Origin: DT-110 sp030148525
GTDB taxonomy: Bacteria; Bacteroidota; Bacteroidia; Chitinophagales; Saprospiraceae
Direction of reading: 5' to 3'
DNA: 64,000 nt
Assembly: GCA_965227445.1 (NCBI GenBank)
Contig: OZ245751.1
Coordinates: forward strand, 5,270,001 to 5,334,000
A program made the translations under genes and the position numbers. Position 1 is the stretch's first letter. Each line of letters opens with the position of its first letter. Positions 8,885 through 17,289 of the stretch are shown here, piece by piece. Under the pieces are notes generated by a model. The model was not told where the DNA came from. It made no database searches and worked only from the letters and a program-made list of their open reading frames with translations.

Positions 8885-9618
8885 CCATTACTAAGCGAAA
8901 AACCGGAACTGGTGGTGTAACGAACGGATGCCCGTATGTCTTTGCGCAAAGTAGGGTTCGTGTTCGTGAATTCGATGTACAGATCCTTATCGGAATTTAT
9001 GGTTCGGGTGAAATTCTTAGCAGGCCCTCCCAGCGAATAGGTTTTGATAACCGAACCGCCGGAACCACCCTCGCGTACCCGTACGACCAGGTTGGCGGTG
9101 TTGTTATTCGTTACCCGGATATTGAGTTTGGCGTTGCCATTGCAGGCAGCAAAGGAAGCCATAGCCTTACTTCCACCGGCGGGAATGCGCAGCGTCGTTT
9201 CAGATTCCTTTACCACACTTCCATGCTTGGTAAGCCAGCTTGTCGGTTTTTTGGCCACAACACGTACAAACCGGCGATCAGTGGCCGACGTCTTATGCCC
9301 TTTGATCTCCACGTACTTTCCTTCCAGATTTCGCAATGCAAAGTAGGTATCGAATGGTCCTCGGTTGATGGCTACACCCTTTACCAGAGTACCATCTATG
9401 TATACCGACAGAGAAGCCTGTGATCGGGTATAGCGTTTGGCATCAATATCAAAGATAACTCGATCAACATCGGACGTAAAACTCAACAGAGTGCGACTAC
9501 TATTGGACAGGTTGGTACCCGCCTGTTCGAAAGGTAAGGTGCACCCCTGAGCGGAAAGCACGGAAGCTATGCTCAGGACGAAAATGATTGTCAGAAAAGC
9601 TTTGGTTAAGTAGTACAT
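8881..9618 (-). CDS. Secreted protein of unknown function
   Basis: 245 residues. A signal peptide (about 1-23, ending LSAQ) precedes an all-beta-looking body with two halves, roughly 25-110 and 125-245, rich in Thr/Ser/Asn and VYIDGTLVKG-like strands. No catalytic motif and no T9SS C-terminal domain were recognised. Two Cys in the mature region (about 26 and 159) could pair. The stop codon lies inside a heptanucleotide array. Probably a periplasmic or surface protein; I cannot name a family. Confidence 0.75.
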   Translation of the reverse strand: MYYLTKAFLTIIFVLSIASVLSAQGCTLPFEQAGTNLSNSSRTLLSFTSDVDRVIFDIDAKRYTRSQASLSVYIDGTLVKGVAINRGPFDTYFALRNLEGKYVEIKGHKTSATDRRFVRVVAKKPTSWLTKHGSVVKESETTLRIPAGGSKAMASFAACNGNAKLNIRVTNNNTANLVVRVREGGSGGSVIKTYSLGGPAKNFTRTINSDKDLYIEFTNTNPTLRKDIRASVRYTTSSGFSLSNG

Positions 9619-9726
9619 TGAATATGGATTTATGTTATGAAATTAGATTTTAGCTTTCATGATGTATTTTTTATGGATATGAATAGAACCCGGGAATCAT
9701 TTTTGGAAACCAAGAGCCGGCTGGTA

Positions 9727-10011
9727 TTAATCATTCCCGTTGGCCGTCTGGGTTTGCAGAGGATCATCTAATAATTCCTTCAGGGTACAGCTCATGGAGG
9801 CCCTGCGCCAAAAATCATACTGATCGGAACGTGGATCGTAAGTATTATCACAGGACTTAAAGGTGAGAAACGCCTGGAGATCCCCCTTTTCATAGAGGTC
9901 CATCGCCAGCCTTTGATTCTTTGTACAGGAACAGGGTTCAGTGGTGCTCACTTTAGGACTGGCATTGCCAAGCCCCGACAGCAGCACCCAGGAAAGCAGA
10001 AATATTCTCAT
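9727..10011 (-). CDS. Small secreted Cys-containing protein
   Basis: 94 residues. Signal peptide at about 1-18, then a mature part of about 75 residues with four Cys (in PCSCTKN, KSCDNTYD and MSCTLKE), which suggests disulfides. No family recognised. It is flanked on its 5' side by the paired heptad arrays at 10095-10197. It may share a transcript with the secreted protein 100 bp downstream (inference). Confidence 0.6.
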   Translation of the reverse strand: MRIFLLSWVLLSGLGNASPKVSTTEPCSCTKNQRLAMDLYEKGDLQAFLTFKSCDNTYDPRSDQYDFWRRASMSCTLKELLDDPLQTQTANGND

Positions 10012-10094
10012 GGTGTACTTATTTTGGATTTACCTCCAAGCTACACGGGTTTCCACCTAAAGGCATCCACCGATCGGATGACTTTTTGAAGTAT

Positions 10095-10197
10095 GAGGTC
10101 AGAGTTTTGAGGTCAGAATTTTGAAATCAGAGATCAGAAGTATTTTTTCAAACCTCAAACCTCAAACCTCAAACCTCAAACCTCATACCTCTAATCT
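10095..10197. repeat. Two facing heptad arrays (GAGGTCA type and CAAACCT type)
   Basis: 10095-10143 holds seven purine-rich 7-mers (GAGGTCA, GAGTTTT, GAGGTCA, GAATTTT, GAAATCA, GAGATCA, GAAGTAT). 10149-10197 holds seven pyrimidine-rich 7-mers (five exact CAAACCT, then CATACCT and CTAATCT). The second array stops exactly at the minus-strand stop codon at 10198. The arrays are partly complementary (TTTGAGG with CCTCAAA), so the transcript of the regulator gene could fold there; a terminator role is an inference. Confidence 0.85.
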
Positions 10198-10827
10198 CTA
10201 CTCCGTTAATATGCGGCGGATTTCGGCGATGAGTTCGGAGCGGGTGTGGCAGTCAAATTTGTCGTAGATGCGGTGGACATGGGTTTTGACCGTGCTGAGG
10301 CTGATGAAGTGCTGATCGGCCAGTTGGTGGTTTGTCTTGCCCTCGTAAATGTCTTTGGTGAGTTCGAATTCGCGGGGTGTGAGTTTGGAATCAAGCGCAT
10401 CGTTTATGTGATCCAGGGTAAATGGGCGGGGCTCTTTGCGATTGCGAAAATTGTGGAGAGCGATCTCGATGGTACTTTTCAGGGAAGCGAACTGGATGGG
10501 CTTGGAAATATAGCCGTAGGGCATGGTCTTTTTGGCCCGCTCGATGGTCGGGGTATCGGTGTAGGACGTGACGAAGATAAATGGCAGATGCCAGGTATCC
10601 CGGATCATTTGGGCCAGGGTTATCCCGTCATCGCCTTTGCCGAGGTTAATATCGATCACGCAGAGGTGGGGCAACTGTTTAGCCAGGCTCTGCTCGGCGG
10701 CTGCGGCATTATAACAAATGTCCTGCACCTGGTACCCTCCTTCTTTCAAAAAATCGGAAATGTCGCGGGCGATGAAGGGTTCATCTTCTACAATCAGGAT
10801 CTGGATATCTTTTGGGTCGGCAATCAT
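10198..10827 (-). CDS. LuxR/NarL-type response regulator
   Basis: 209 residues. A receiver domain (about 8-128) has the acidic pair in VEDEP, phospho-acceptor Asp59 (CVIDINLGKGDDG), and a Lys in YISKPI. A C-terminal LuxR-type helix-turn-helix (about 148-209) contains LTPREFELTKDIYEGKTNHQLA and STVKTHVHRIYDKF. It starts 9 nt after the stop of the TPR/HisKA_2 kinase, its evident partner. The phosphorylated protein should bind DNA as a dimer; targets are unknown. Confidence 0.92.
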   Translation of the reverse strand: MIADPKDIQILIVEDEPFIARDISDFLKEGGYQVQDICYNAAAAEQSLAKQLPHLCVIDINLGKGDDGITLAQMIRDTWHLPFIFVTSYTDTPTIERAKKTMPYGYISKPIQFASLKSTIEIALHNFRNRKEPRPFTLDHINDALDSKLTPREFELTKDIYEGKTNHQLADQHFISLSTVKTHVHRIYDKFDCHTRSELIAEIRRILTE

Positions 10828-10836
10828 AGGCTTGGG

Positions 10837-12582
10837 TCAGGCGGCAAATTGAATCTGAAAGGTCGTCCCCTCGGTTTCCAGCAGGCGTATCTGTCCGTTC
10901 ATCTTTTGCACGAAGGCCTGGATCATACTCATCCCAAACGACTCGGATTTTTCCAGGGATTCCAGATCGTTCAGAGATGACCCATTATCGGAAATTTCCA
11001 GAGTGAATTGATCGGTTATTTGCTCCAGCGAGATGGATAGTTTGCCGGATTCATTCTCTTCGAAAGCGTGCTTCAGGGTATTGCTGACCATTTCATTGAT
11101 GATCAGCCCCAGTGGTACCAGAGTGTCCATATCAAGATAAATATCCTGAATGCGAGTCTCCAGTTCGATGGGTTGTTTTTCGGTGCTATAGCTATCGACG
11201 ATCTGGCGGGTCAGGTTCTGTATGTACTCGCGGGTATTTACTTCGCCCAGGTTTTTGTTTTGGTAAAAACTACGGTGGATGAGGCCCATCGATTCGATGC
11301 GGTTTTTACATTCCTGGAGGGCCTCGTGCGCTTTCTCGTCGGAGATCGCCCGCTGCTGAATATTGAGCAGACTGGTGATCACCTGCAGGTTATTCTTAAC
11401 CCGGTGGTGAATTTCACGCAGCAGGAGGTTAATCTCATCCACATTCTCCTGCAGTTGTTTTTTCTGAGTGGTCAGGAGTTTATTCTTTTCCCGGTTCTTG
11501 TACAAGAAAAAACCCACCAATCCGGCGATCAGCAAGCCGGCCAGAGCCAGTGCGAGATACAGTCGATTTTGCTGGGCCTTTTTCTCGGTTTCTAACTGTA
11601 ATACCTGCAGTTGGGCTTCTTTTTTTTCGTTCTCGTATTTGGCCTCCAAATCCAGCACCACCTGGTCGCGTTGCTTTTCCTTGATCTCCTCGAACACCTC
11701 TACGTATTTATTCCGGTAATCGAGGGCCTCCCGGTAATGGCCGGTGAAGGTCAGGTAGTCGGCAATATTCCGGTAGAGCAGGCTCTGGTCGCGTAGTCCG
11801 TACGTCTCACTGTCGGCAGCTAATTTGGCGCGGGCCAGAGCTTCGGTCATATTGCTGCTGTCCTGCGCCATAGTTTTTGCGTGCAGCAAAAAATAGAGAT
11901 TCAGGTCGGGATCCGGATTATCGGGATGCTTCTCAGTGGCACGCAGGAGTATGGGAATAGCCTCGTTGAAACGCTCTTGTTTGACGTAGAGATAGCCCAG
12001 ATTTCCCAGGGTTGTGTAGTCCATCCCCGGTTCGATAGGGATTTCCAGGCTTTCCAGCATGAGGGTTTCCGCTTCCGCAAAATCTTCCAGGGAGGAGTGG
12101 ATAGACCCCAGGTTGATCAGACACTTTTTGATGAGGAAGGAATCCTGCTGAGCCCTCGCCTGGTCCAGCGACATTTGGTAGTACTGCTTGGCGTTGTCAT
12201 AATTGTCGGTGGTGTGGAACATAATACCGAGGGTGTGGTACATAGAAGCCAGGTACGACAGTTCGTGCTTTTCACATAATTCAATGGCCGAAAAGTATTG
12301 CTCGCTGGCCGCTTCAATATCGCCGGTCACGATCTCGTGAAAGAGCCCGATTGATTCACGCGCCAGTACCTCTCCGAGGGGAAAATCATTTTTTTTGGAT
12401 ATATCCAGGGCCCGTTCCGACAGTACCAAGGCACTATCCCGTCCGTCGAGGGTGTACTCCCAGGCACGGTCGGTGAGTTCTTGGACCTCATCGGCTACCG
12501 GGGAATTCTGAGCAAATCCAATCGTACCAAGCACCAGAAATAACAGGAGGGTCGTGCAGTCTTTGGAAGGTATCATAAACAA
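10837..12582 (-). CDS. TPR-containing sensor histidine kinase (HisKA_2 type)
   Basis: 581 residues. A signal peptide/anchor (about 8-24) is followed by a periplasmic TPR array (about 30-300), a coiled coil (about 298-340), one TM helix (about 341-361), then a HisKA_2 dimerisation domain with His393 in EIHHRVKNNLQVI, and an ATPase domain (N box GLIINEMVSN at about 492-501). This design is common in Bacteroidota, where the TPR part senses a protein or peptide in the periplasm. The first ATG (12582) is used; an alternative lies two codons in (12576). It forms an operon with the LuxR-type regulator. Confidence 0.92.
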   Translation of the reverse strand: MFMIPSKDCTTLLLFLVLGTIGFAQNSPVADEVQELTDRAWEYTLDGRDSALVLSERALDISKKNDFPLGEVLARESIGLFHEIVTGDIEAASEQYFSAIELCEKHELSYLASMYHTLGIMFHTTDNYDNAKQYYQMSLDQARAQQDSFLIKKCLINLGSIHSSLEDFAEAETLMLESLEIPIEPGMDYTTLGNLGYLYVKQERFNEAIPILLRATEKHPDNPDPDLNLYFLLHAKTMAQDSSNMTEALARAKLAADSETYGLRDQSLLYRNIADYLTFTGHYREALDYRNKYVEVFEEIKEKQRDQVVLDLEAKYENEKKEAQLQVLQLETEKKAQQNRLYLALALAGLLIAGLVGFFLYKNREKNKLLTTQKKQLQENVDEINLLLREIHHRVKNNLQVITSLLNIQQRAISDEKAHEALQECKNRIESMGLIHRSFYQNKNLGEVNTREYIQNLTRQIVDSYSTEKQPIELETRIQDIYLDMDTLVPLGLIINEMVSNTLKHAFEENESGKLSISLEQITDQFTLEISDNGSSLNDLESLEKSESFGMSMIQAFVQKMNGQIRLLETEGTTFQIQFAA

Positions 12583-12742
12583 GTGTTTTGGGCCAAAAGA
12601 TATTCCGGAGGAGGGGGACTGCTGGGGAGGATCCTTGCAATAAGATACGGAGAGTTATTGAGAACGGAGGGACCAACGGGATCGAAGCGAACAAAGAGAC
12701 TGGAGTGAAGAAGGGAACCTAGGGACTGGAGCGCACGACTTT

Positions 12743-13252
12743 TTATAGCTCATGTTCGCTATCCCTGGCCAGGGTGTCAGCCATTTTTAATAAGGTTGGA
12801 ATACGGTATGGACCATGCATTTGTTGAATGAGATTCGTAGCCACCGCAAGCTCAATACCTACGCTGGTAATGTAGAGTGGTTTGCTGCTTTTCCCACGGT
12901 AGGCCATTCCACAGCTTGTCATTTGCCGGAAGGCATTCTTGGCTGCGCCAATTACGGGGATTCGTTCATCCAGTGCCGAGTACAAGTAATGCCCCATTCC
13001 AGGCTGCTTATCATCCGAAAGGTATACATAACCATCGATCACCAACAGGTTGATGGGGACATCCACCAAATCAAGAAGAGCCAGAATGCAGGGCAATTCA
13101 CGTTTGTAAAATTGTCCTGGTTCATAGTCGGCAATATCATGTATGGATGCCGTGAAGGCGTGTGTGGGCATACCATCGGTCCAACTTTCAAATGAGATAC
13201 CCGCTGCGCTGGCTGAATCTGCGTGATAGTGGACGTCTATAGCGAGAATCAT
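12743..13252 (-). CDS. nfi: Endonuclease V-like protein, short form
   Basis: 169 residues. Endonuclease V nicks DNA near deoxyinosine and other deaminated or abnormal bases. Asp6 in LAIDVHY, Glu52 in YKRELPCILALL, Asp73 in VIDGYVYL, the PVIGAAKNAF segment and the C-terminal KPLYITSVGIE / MHGPYRIPTLLKMAD stretch follow the family in order. Canonical enzymes are about 220 residues; this one starts almost at the first catalytic Asp and is compact, like other Bacteroidota members. Stand-alone gene. Confidence 0.85.
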   Translation of the reverse strand: MILAIDVHYHADSASAAGISFESWTDGMPTHAFTASIHDIADYEPGQFYKRELPCILALLDLVDVPINLLVIDGYVYLSDDKQPGMGHYLYSALDERIPVIGAAKNAFRQMTSCGMAYRGKSSKPLYITSVGIELAVATNLIQQMHGPYRIPTLLKMADTLARDSEHEL

Positions 13253-13322
13253 GGGTTGTGTTTTTTTTACAATATGAAGCTAAGACGGGATAAATCGCGT
13301 CTCTACGAAATTTTCAACTACC

Positions 13323-13364
13323 CCGTGAACCGTGAACCCTGGACCTTGGACCAATCCTTCTGCC
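13323..13364. repeat. Heptad array, about 6 units (CCGTGAA type)
   Basis: Register-conserved 7-mers CCGTGAA (twice), CCCTGGA, CCTTGGA, CCAATCC and TTCTGCC. This is the same unit type as the array at 8801-8884, 4.4 kb away, which points to a dispersed family rather than a local duplication. Confidence 0.75.
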
Positions 13365-13376
13365 CTCTGATTTCTA

Positions 13377-13640
13377 AGAGCGTGTTTGGAATTTGTTTTT
13401 GATGGCGAAAATGTCTAGAATTTGGTTCTCACAAAGCCTTTTTTGAGCTTCGTAGCGTGGCTACGGGGCGAAAAAAGGCTGCAGTGAGGTTCAAATATAC
13501 CGCTTCCGAAAAGGATTGGGCTTTGCCCAACCTTTTCACGCGAGTATATACTCGACTCGAAGTGGTTTGGATTCCCAAACCACTTCGTTGTCGGTATAAT
13601 AGACATTTGCAGTCCAAAGGATAAATCCCAAACACGCTCT
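13377..13640. mobile_element. MITE-like element A (264 bp), non-autonomous
   Basis: Terminal inverted repeats GAGCGTGTTTGG(A/G)ATTT..., flanked by a 3-bp TAA direct repeat if the ends are taken as GAGCG...CGCTC. It has no credible ORF. The interior holds a long hairpin (GCCTTTTTT with AAAAAAGGC around a CGTAGC/GCTACG stem) and the dispersed hairpin module (13496-13598). An inverted near-identical copy lies at 23171-23455; that copy has an extra 21 bp. TNA-type duplications are known for parts of the IS5 family, so mobilisation by an IS5-like transposase is plausible (inference). Confidence 0.88.
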
Positions 13641-13651
13641 AACTTCTAACT

Positions 13652-14356
13652 TCAAAAAAGTCGTTTCAGCAAATCCACCACCTTTGCCGGTTTGGGGATG
13701 TTTTTTTGGCTTCCGCCAAAAGGATCCCGGGCCAACTCGAATTCGTTGGTTTGCCCCAAAAGGTGGAAGATATAATCCTGCTCGTGGTAGGTGCGTTCCC
13801 GTCCGCTGGCCATAGCGTGATCGAGCTTACCGTTGATCTTGACCTCAATGGGTACATCCTCCTCCAGGTTAGCTAGTTTGAAATTATCCCTTCGGGGTTC
13901 GCCGATGGAGAACAGGTCGTACTGCAGGTGGATTTCGATACCGTCATCACCTTCCCTTAACCAAAAGATATCTGTCTTTATCTGGCTTCCTGTCAGATGC
14001 ATACATTGAAACTGCCGCAGAACGGGCCGTTGTTGCCCATCCGCGCGTCGCTCGTACGTTAGCAGATCCCGGGGATATTTCTCTTTCATCATTTGGATAG
14101 CTTCCGCCTCGGAATCTACGTTAAAATCGTGCAAAAGTATCGTGTCACATTTCTCCAGGTCGGGATGATTAACCGTTTGCGGGATCACCAACCGACCCTC
14201 TTTCAGATAGGGTGCATAGGAATGAATCTGTGCTTTCCAGGCCAGGGCATCCTTGCGATCCGCAAAAGATTTGCGGTCTTTAGTATACCGCAGGTGATTG
14301 TGGTAGACCTGGATGATCCGTTTGGGCCGGCGGGTTTGGATAGTTGATTGATTCAT
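13652..14356 (-). CDS. Hypothetical cytoplasmic protein
   Basis: 234 residues, no signal peptide or TM segment. Basic N-terminus (RRPKRIIQVYHNH), mixed alpha/beta composition, and a region LQYDLFSIGEPRRDNFKLANLEEDVPIEVKINGKLDHA that reads like a beta-rich domain (residues about 145-190). I recognise no family. Codon usage and GC resemble the neighbours, so it looks resident. It lies 9 nt from the HxlR regulator on the same strand and may be co-transcribed with it. Confidence 0.75.
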   Translation of the reverse strand: MNQSTIQTRRPKRIIQVYHNHLRYTKDRKSFADRKDALAWKAQIHSYAPYLKEGRLVIPQTVNHPDLEKCDTILLHDFNVDSEAEAIQMMKEKYPRDLLTYERRADGQQRPVLRQFQCMHLTGSQIKTDIFWLREGDDGIEIHLQYDLFSIGEPRRDNFKLANLEEDVPIEVKINGKLDHAMASGRERTYHEQDYIFHLLGQTNEFELARDPFGGSQKNIPKPAKVVDLLKRLF

Positions 14357-14365
14357 GCGTTGCGA

Positions 14366-14809
14366 TTAACCACTTCCCGATAACAACTGCTCGCGCATCT
14401 TCCGATACTGCTCCTGCAAGCCGGCAACAACCCCTTCCTTATCAGCTTTCATGTGGACAAGCCCCTCGTCCCTGCGTATAGCCGGATTCATTCCCCGCAG
14501 GTGCGCGTCGCTCCAAAGGGCTAATTCCACAATGATCGGGGTCAGGGATAATCCCATCTCGGTAAGCAAGTACAGATTCGTCTTGCGGTTGGTGGGGAGT
14601 TTGGATTTGGTAAGGATACCGGCTTCCTCCAACATCTTCAGCTTGGTCGACAGGATATTGGTGGCGATGGCCTCGTCGCTTTCGGTGAAGTCCTTAAAGG
14701 TATATGCCTCTTCCAGCAGCATCTGCTTGACGATGACCAACATCCATTTGTCACCCAAAATGTCGAGAGCGGAAGTGATAGGGCAGTCGCATCTAAAAGT
14801 AGTATTCAT
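14366..14809 (-). CDS. HxlR-family transcriptional regulator
   Basis: 147-residue winged-helix repressor/activator of the HxlR/MarR-like group. CPITSALDILGDKWMLVIVKQML is the family hallmark, with Cys near the N-terminus that senses electrophiles in some relatives (HypR, QorR). The wing region SKLPTNRKTNLYLLTEMG is typical. I chose the ATG at 14809; an in-frame TTG three codons upstream is possible. Three 17-bp operator-like sites lie in the divergent promoter region, so autoregulation and control of the divergent lipoprotein gene are likely (inference). Confidence 0.9.
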   Translation of the reverse strand: MNTTFRCDCPITSALDILGDKWMLVIVKQMLLEEAYTFKDFTESDEAIATNILSTKLKMLEEAGILTKSKLPTNRKTNLYLLTEMGLSLTPIIVELALWSDAHLRGMNPAIRRDEGLVHMKADKEGVVAGLQEQYRKMREQLLSGSG

Positions 14810-14829
14810 GTTAACCAAAGGTTAATTTT

Positions 14830-14907
14830 ACTTACAATTTACAAGTAAAACCCATTATTACTTGCAAATTGAAAGTCATCATTGTACTTTGCTTGCAAAA
14901 CAAAAGT
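14830..14907. promoter_or_regulatory. Three operator-like ACTT-N9-AAGT sites between divergent genes
   Basis: ACTTACAATTTACAAGT (14830-14846), ACTTGCAAATTGAAAGT (14860-14876) and GCTTGCAAAACAAAAGT (14891-14907) are spaced 30-31 bp, about three helical turns. They fill the gap between the HxlR gene and the divergent lipoprotein pseudogene, as expected for HxlR dimers bound on one face of the DNA. A TACTTTGC sequence at 14885-14892 could be the -7 box for the rightward gene. Confidence 0.6.
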
Positions 14908-14935
14908 AATAGTTATTCATCAAAGGTAAAAATCA

Positions 14936-15275
14936 ATGAGAAAAGCAATAATCGTCATGAGTCTGGCCGGGTTGCTCGCTTCCTGTAACTCGGTGAAAAC
15001 ACAATCCTGGTATCAAAGATGGATTGGCGGGAATTGTAGAAGCTGTAGAATACCCCATTTCTAAAAATAACATGTTCCAGTACACTAAAATTCACAAAGT
15101 GCTAGGCGAAGGAAACTTCGTGCTTACGGTAAGTGAAGGGCAATGGAATGGAAGGACTAATGTTTTTTACGACCTGCTTCGCTTTGAAGGTGGCAAAGCG
15201 GTAGAACACTGGGACGTCATCCAGGCGGTTCCCACGGAGGGTCTGGCTAATCAGAATACGATGTTTGGTTTTTAG
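14936..15275 (+). pseudogene. Truncated SnoaL/NTF2-like lipoprotein gene
   Basis: From the ATG at 14936 a lipoprotein signal (SLAGLLASCNS) is read, then the frame ends at a stop soon after residue 40. A different frame, entered near 15003, gives HNPGIKDGLAGIVEAVEY and continues to 15275 as the C-terminal two-thirds of a SnoaL-like domain (FYDLLRFEGGKAVEHWDVIQ; NTMFGF). The first part of the domain, about 50-60 residues, is missing at the junction. The simplest reading is an internal, frame-changing deletion in a secreted SnoaL-like protein under HxlR control. Confidence 0.7.
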
Positions 15276-15435
15276 CGAAAGCCGGATAGCGTGGGGTTGG
15301 GGGTATTTTGGTCGCATGGCTGGATACCGCAAGCCCACGTTGTATTTGGTAGAGGGAAACGATAAAGCCCACTATCGAAAAAGAGGGTGACATACAGAAA
15401 AGAAAGGATATGGGCTTTTTTCACGCTTCAGGTTT

Positions 15436-15472
15436 TACCGGGAAAGTACACCAATGTGATACTTTCCCGGTA
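15436..15472. terminator. Strong hairpin between convergent gene ends
   Basis: Perfect 13-bp stem, TACCGGGAAAGTA with TACTTTCCCGGTA, and an 11-nt loop. It lies between the rightward SnoaL remnant and the leftward SulP gene, where a two-way terminator is expected, but there is no T-run, so the role is uncertain. Confidence 0.45.
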
Positions 15473-15508
15473 GCGCCTTAAGAGTCTTTAACTGGATAGT
15501 GAAGTATT

Positions 15509-15581
15509 TATACCGACAACGAAGTGGTTTTGCTCCGCAGTACTTCGTGCTGGGACTCCAAACCTTTTCGGAAGCGGTATA
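15509..15581. repeat. Hairpin-rich dispersed module, shortened solo copy D (73 bp)
   Basis: Same ends as copy C (TATACCGACAACGAAGTGG ... CGGAAGCGGTATA), but the middle third, with the CGAGTATATACTCG dyad and the GGGCAAAGCCC arm, has been lost. It lies 34 bp from the 3' end of the SulP gene. Confidence 0.85.
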
Positions 15582-15615
15582 ACGATTTGGGGAAGCTTCA
15601 AGTATATGGCATCCG

Positions 15616-17289
15616 CTAGGCGTTCACATTACTTTCCTTCAACTTTCCCTTCAGGTATTCCAGACCATCATCCAGGGTAGCAAACACATCCTCTTCGGGT
15701 ACCAGATCCGGCACCAGATCGATGGCCTCCAGCATATCACGGGGTTGCGATTGTAGGCCGATCAGCAATACCTCCACGCCTCTCTGGCGTAGATTTAGAA
15801 TAAGGTCTTCCATTACGTACAGACCCGACTGGTCCATATAGGGCACCTTATCCATACGGAAAACAATGGCCTTTACCCCTTCCGAACGGGCCAGGACCTC
15901 ATCTTTAAAATAGGCGGTGAACCCAAAAAATAAAGGGCCGTACAGTTGCTTTATCAGCACGTAGTCCTTGTAGGTTTCATAGAAGTCAGGGTCATCCTGC
16001 CAGGGGTTTACATCATCGATCTCGGAGATGGCATCAGCATCCAGTCCTTCTTCACTGATCCGTCCGATCTTGACCATGAATAGTAAGCACGCCAGCGCAA
16101 CACCAATACCCACGGCCTGGATGAGGCTACCGAAGGTGGTAATGAGCAGTACAACGATCATTACAAAGGCATCCGACTTGGGCACTTTACGTAAGTGACG
16201 AAGCCCCTTGAAATCAATGATCTTAAAACCGATGGGGATCAAAATACCTGCCAGCACACACAGCGGAATATGCGCAGCCAACGACCCCAGTCCCAGCAAC
16301 ACAGCCAGCAAAAACAAGCCGTGGGTAGTACCCGATAAGCGCGTGCGTCCGCCTGCATTAATATTCACCACCGTACCTTTTGTAGCACCGGCACCGGGAA
16401 TACCACCGATAATAGCTGCGAGCATATTACCAACTCCCTGTCCGATCAGTTCCCGGTTACTATTGTGCTTGGATTTGGTCATATTGTCGGAGATCACTGA
16501 GGTCAGCAGGGAGTCGATACTACCCAGAATAGCCAATACGAAGGCGTATTCCACGATCAGACCATAAGCGTTGGAGTCGATCGGTGAAAATATCGTTCCG
16601 AGTTTTAAGGTCGGCAGTCCGGAAGGGATATCACCGATTACGGGCACATCCATCTTCAGAAAATAGCCGATTAACGTAGCCACGATCAGGGCTACCAGCG
16701 GACTTGGAACCGCTGTAGTGATTCTGGGAAAAACAAAATAGACTATTACGGTTATCCCGCCCAGTATTAAGGCCTGGACGTTGAACTCGGCAAACAGCCG
16801 GCCCATATCCTGTAAAACGGCAATCGTCGATTTCGGTGAGCTAAGTCCGGCAAAGGGAAAGATCTGTAAAATTATAATGATCAATCCCACACCACTCATA
16901 AATCCCGAAACCACCGGATAGGGGAAGTATTTGACGTAGCCGGCGATATTTAACACCCCGAAAAGAATCTGGAGCGCACCTCCCAGCATAAAGGTGAGCA
17001 GGATGATGCTCATACCGTTTTCCAGGCTACCCGTCATCTCAATGGCTGCCGCTACCAGGGCCGCTGACACCACCGTCATCGGACCGGTGGGACCACTGGC
17101 CTGGGTTTTCGTGCCACCCAACATGGCGGCAAAGATACCGATGGCAATGGCACCATAAAGTCCGGCGGTGGCACCCATTCCGGACTGCACACCGAACGCC
17201 AGGGCTAGTGGCAGAGCTACTACTCCTGCAACCAGGCCACCGGTAATGTCTCCTTTCAAATTTTTTACGTCGTAGAACTTAGAACTCAT
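15616..17289 (-). CDS. SulP-family anion transporter with STAS domain
   Basis: 557-residue inner-membrane transporter (SLC26/SulP). About 12-14 TM helices, with the N-terminal signature DITGGLVAGVVALPLALAFG and TQASGPTGPMTVV in TM3, then a cytoplasmic STAS domain (about 430-545; VFRMDKVPYMDQSGLYVMEDL). The family carries sulfate, bicarbonate or other anions with H+ or Na+; the substrate cannot be told here. Without adjacent carbonic anhydrase or sulfur genes, neither can be preferred. I chose the ATG at 17289 because the 31 upstream codons lack family features. Confidence 0.92.
   Translation of the reverse strand: MSSKFYDVKNLKGDITGGLVAGVVALPLALAFGVQSGMGATAGLYGAIAIGIFAAMLGGTKTQASGPTGPMTVVSAALVAAAIEMTGSLENGMSIILLTFMLGGALQILFGVLNIAGYVKYFPYPVVSGFMSGVGLIIIILQIFPFAGLSSPKSTIAVLQDMGRLFAEFNVQALILGGITVIVYFVFPRITTAVPSPLVALIVATLIGYFLKMDVPVIGDIPSGLPTLKLGTIFSPIDSNAYGLIVEYAFVLAILGSIDSLLTSVISDNMTKSKHNSNRELIGQGVGNMLAAIIGGIPGAGATKGTVVNINAGGRTRLSGTTHGLFLLAVLLGLGSLAAHIPLCVLAGILIPIGFKIIDFKGLRHLRKVPKSDAFVMIVVLLITTFGSLIQAVGIGVALACLLFMVKIGRISEEGLDADAISEIDDVNPWQDDPDFYETYKDYVLIKQLYGPLFFGFTAYFKDEVLARSEGVKAIVFRMDKVPYMDQSGLYVMEDLILNLRQRGVEVLLIGLQSQPRDMLEAIDLVPDLVPEEDVFATLDDGLEYLKGKLKESNVNA

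Larger units (their letters stand above)
13253..13651. other. Repeat-filled intergenic region
   Basis: No gene. In order: a dyad repeat (13282-13307), a heptad run (13323-13364: CCGTGAA, CCGTGAA, CCCTGGA, CCTTGGA and weaker units), and MITE-like element A (13377-13640), which ends 11 nt before the stop codon of the next minus-strand gene. Confidence 0.8.

Noticed and set aside
8746..9423. 225-residue plus-strand frame running through the heptad array
   Set aside because: Its first third is the translated heptad repeat and the rest lies antisense to a gene with a signal peptide.
10149..10197. CAAACCT tandem repeat as a possible CRISPR array
   Set aside because: Units are 7 nt with no spacers and no cas genes are present.
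13415..13635. Short open frames inside the MITE-like elements, also seen in the second copy
   Set aside because: They follow the hairpin repeat in both copies and have no protein character; conservation is explained by DNA structure and recent copying.
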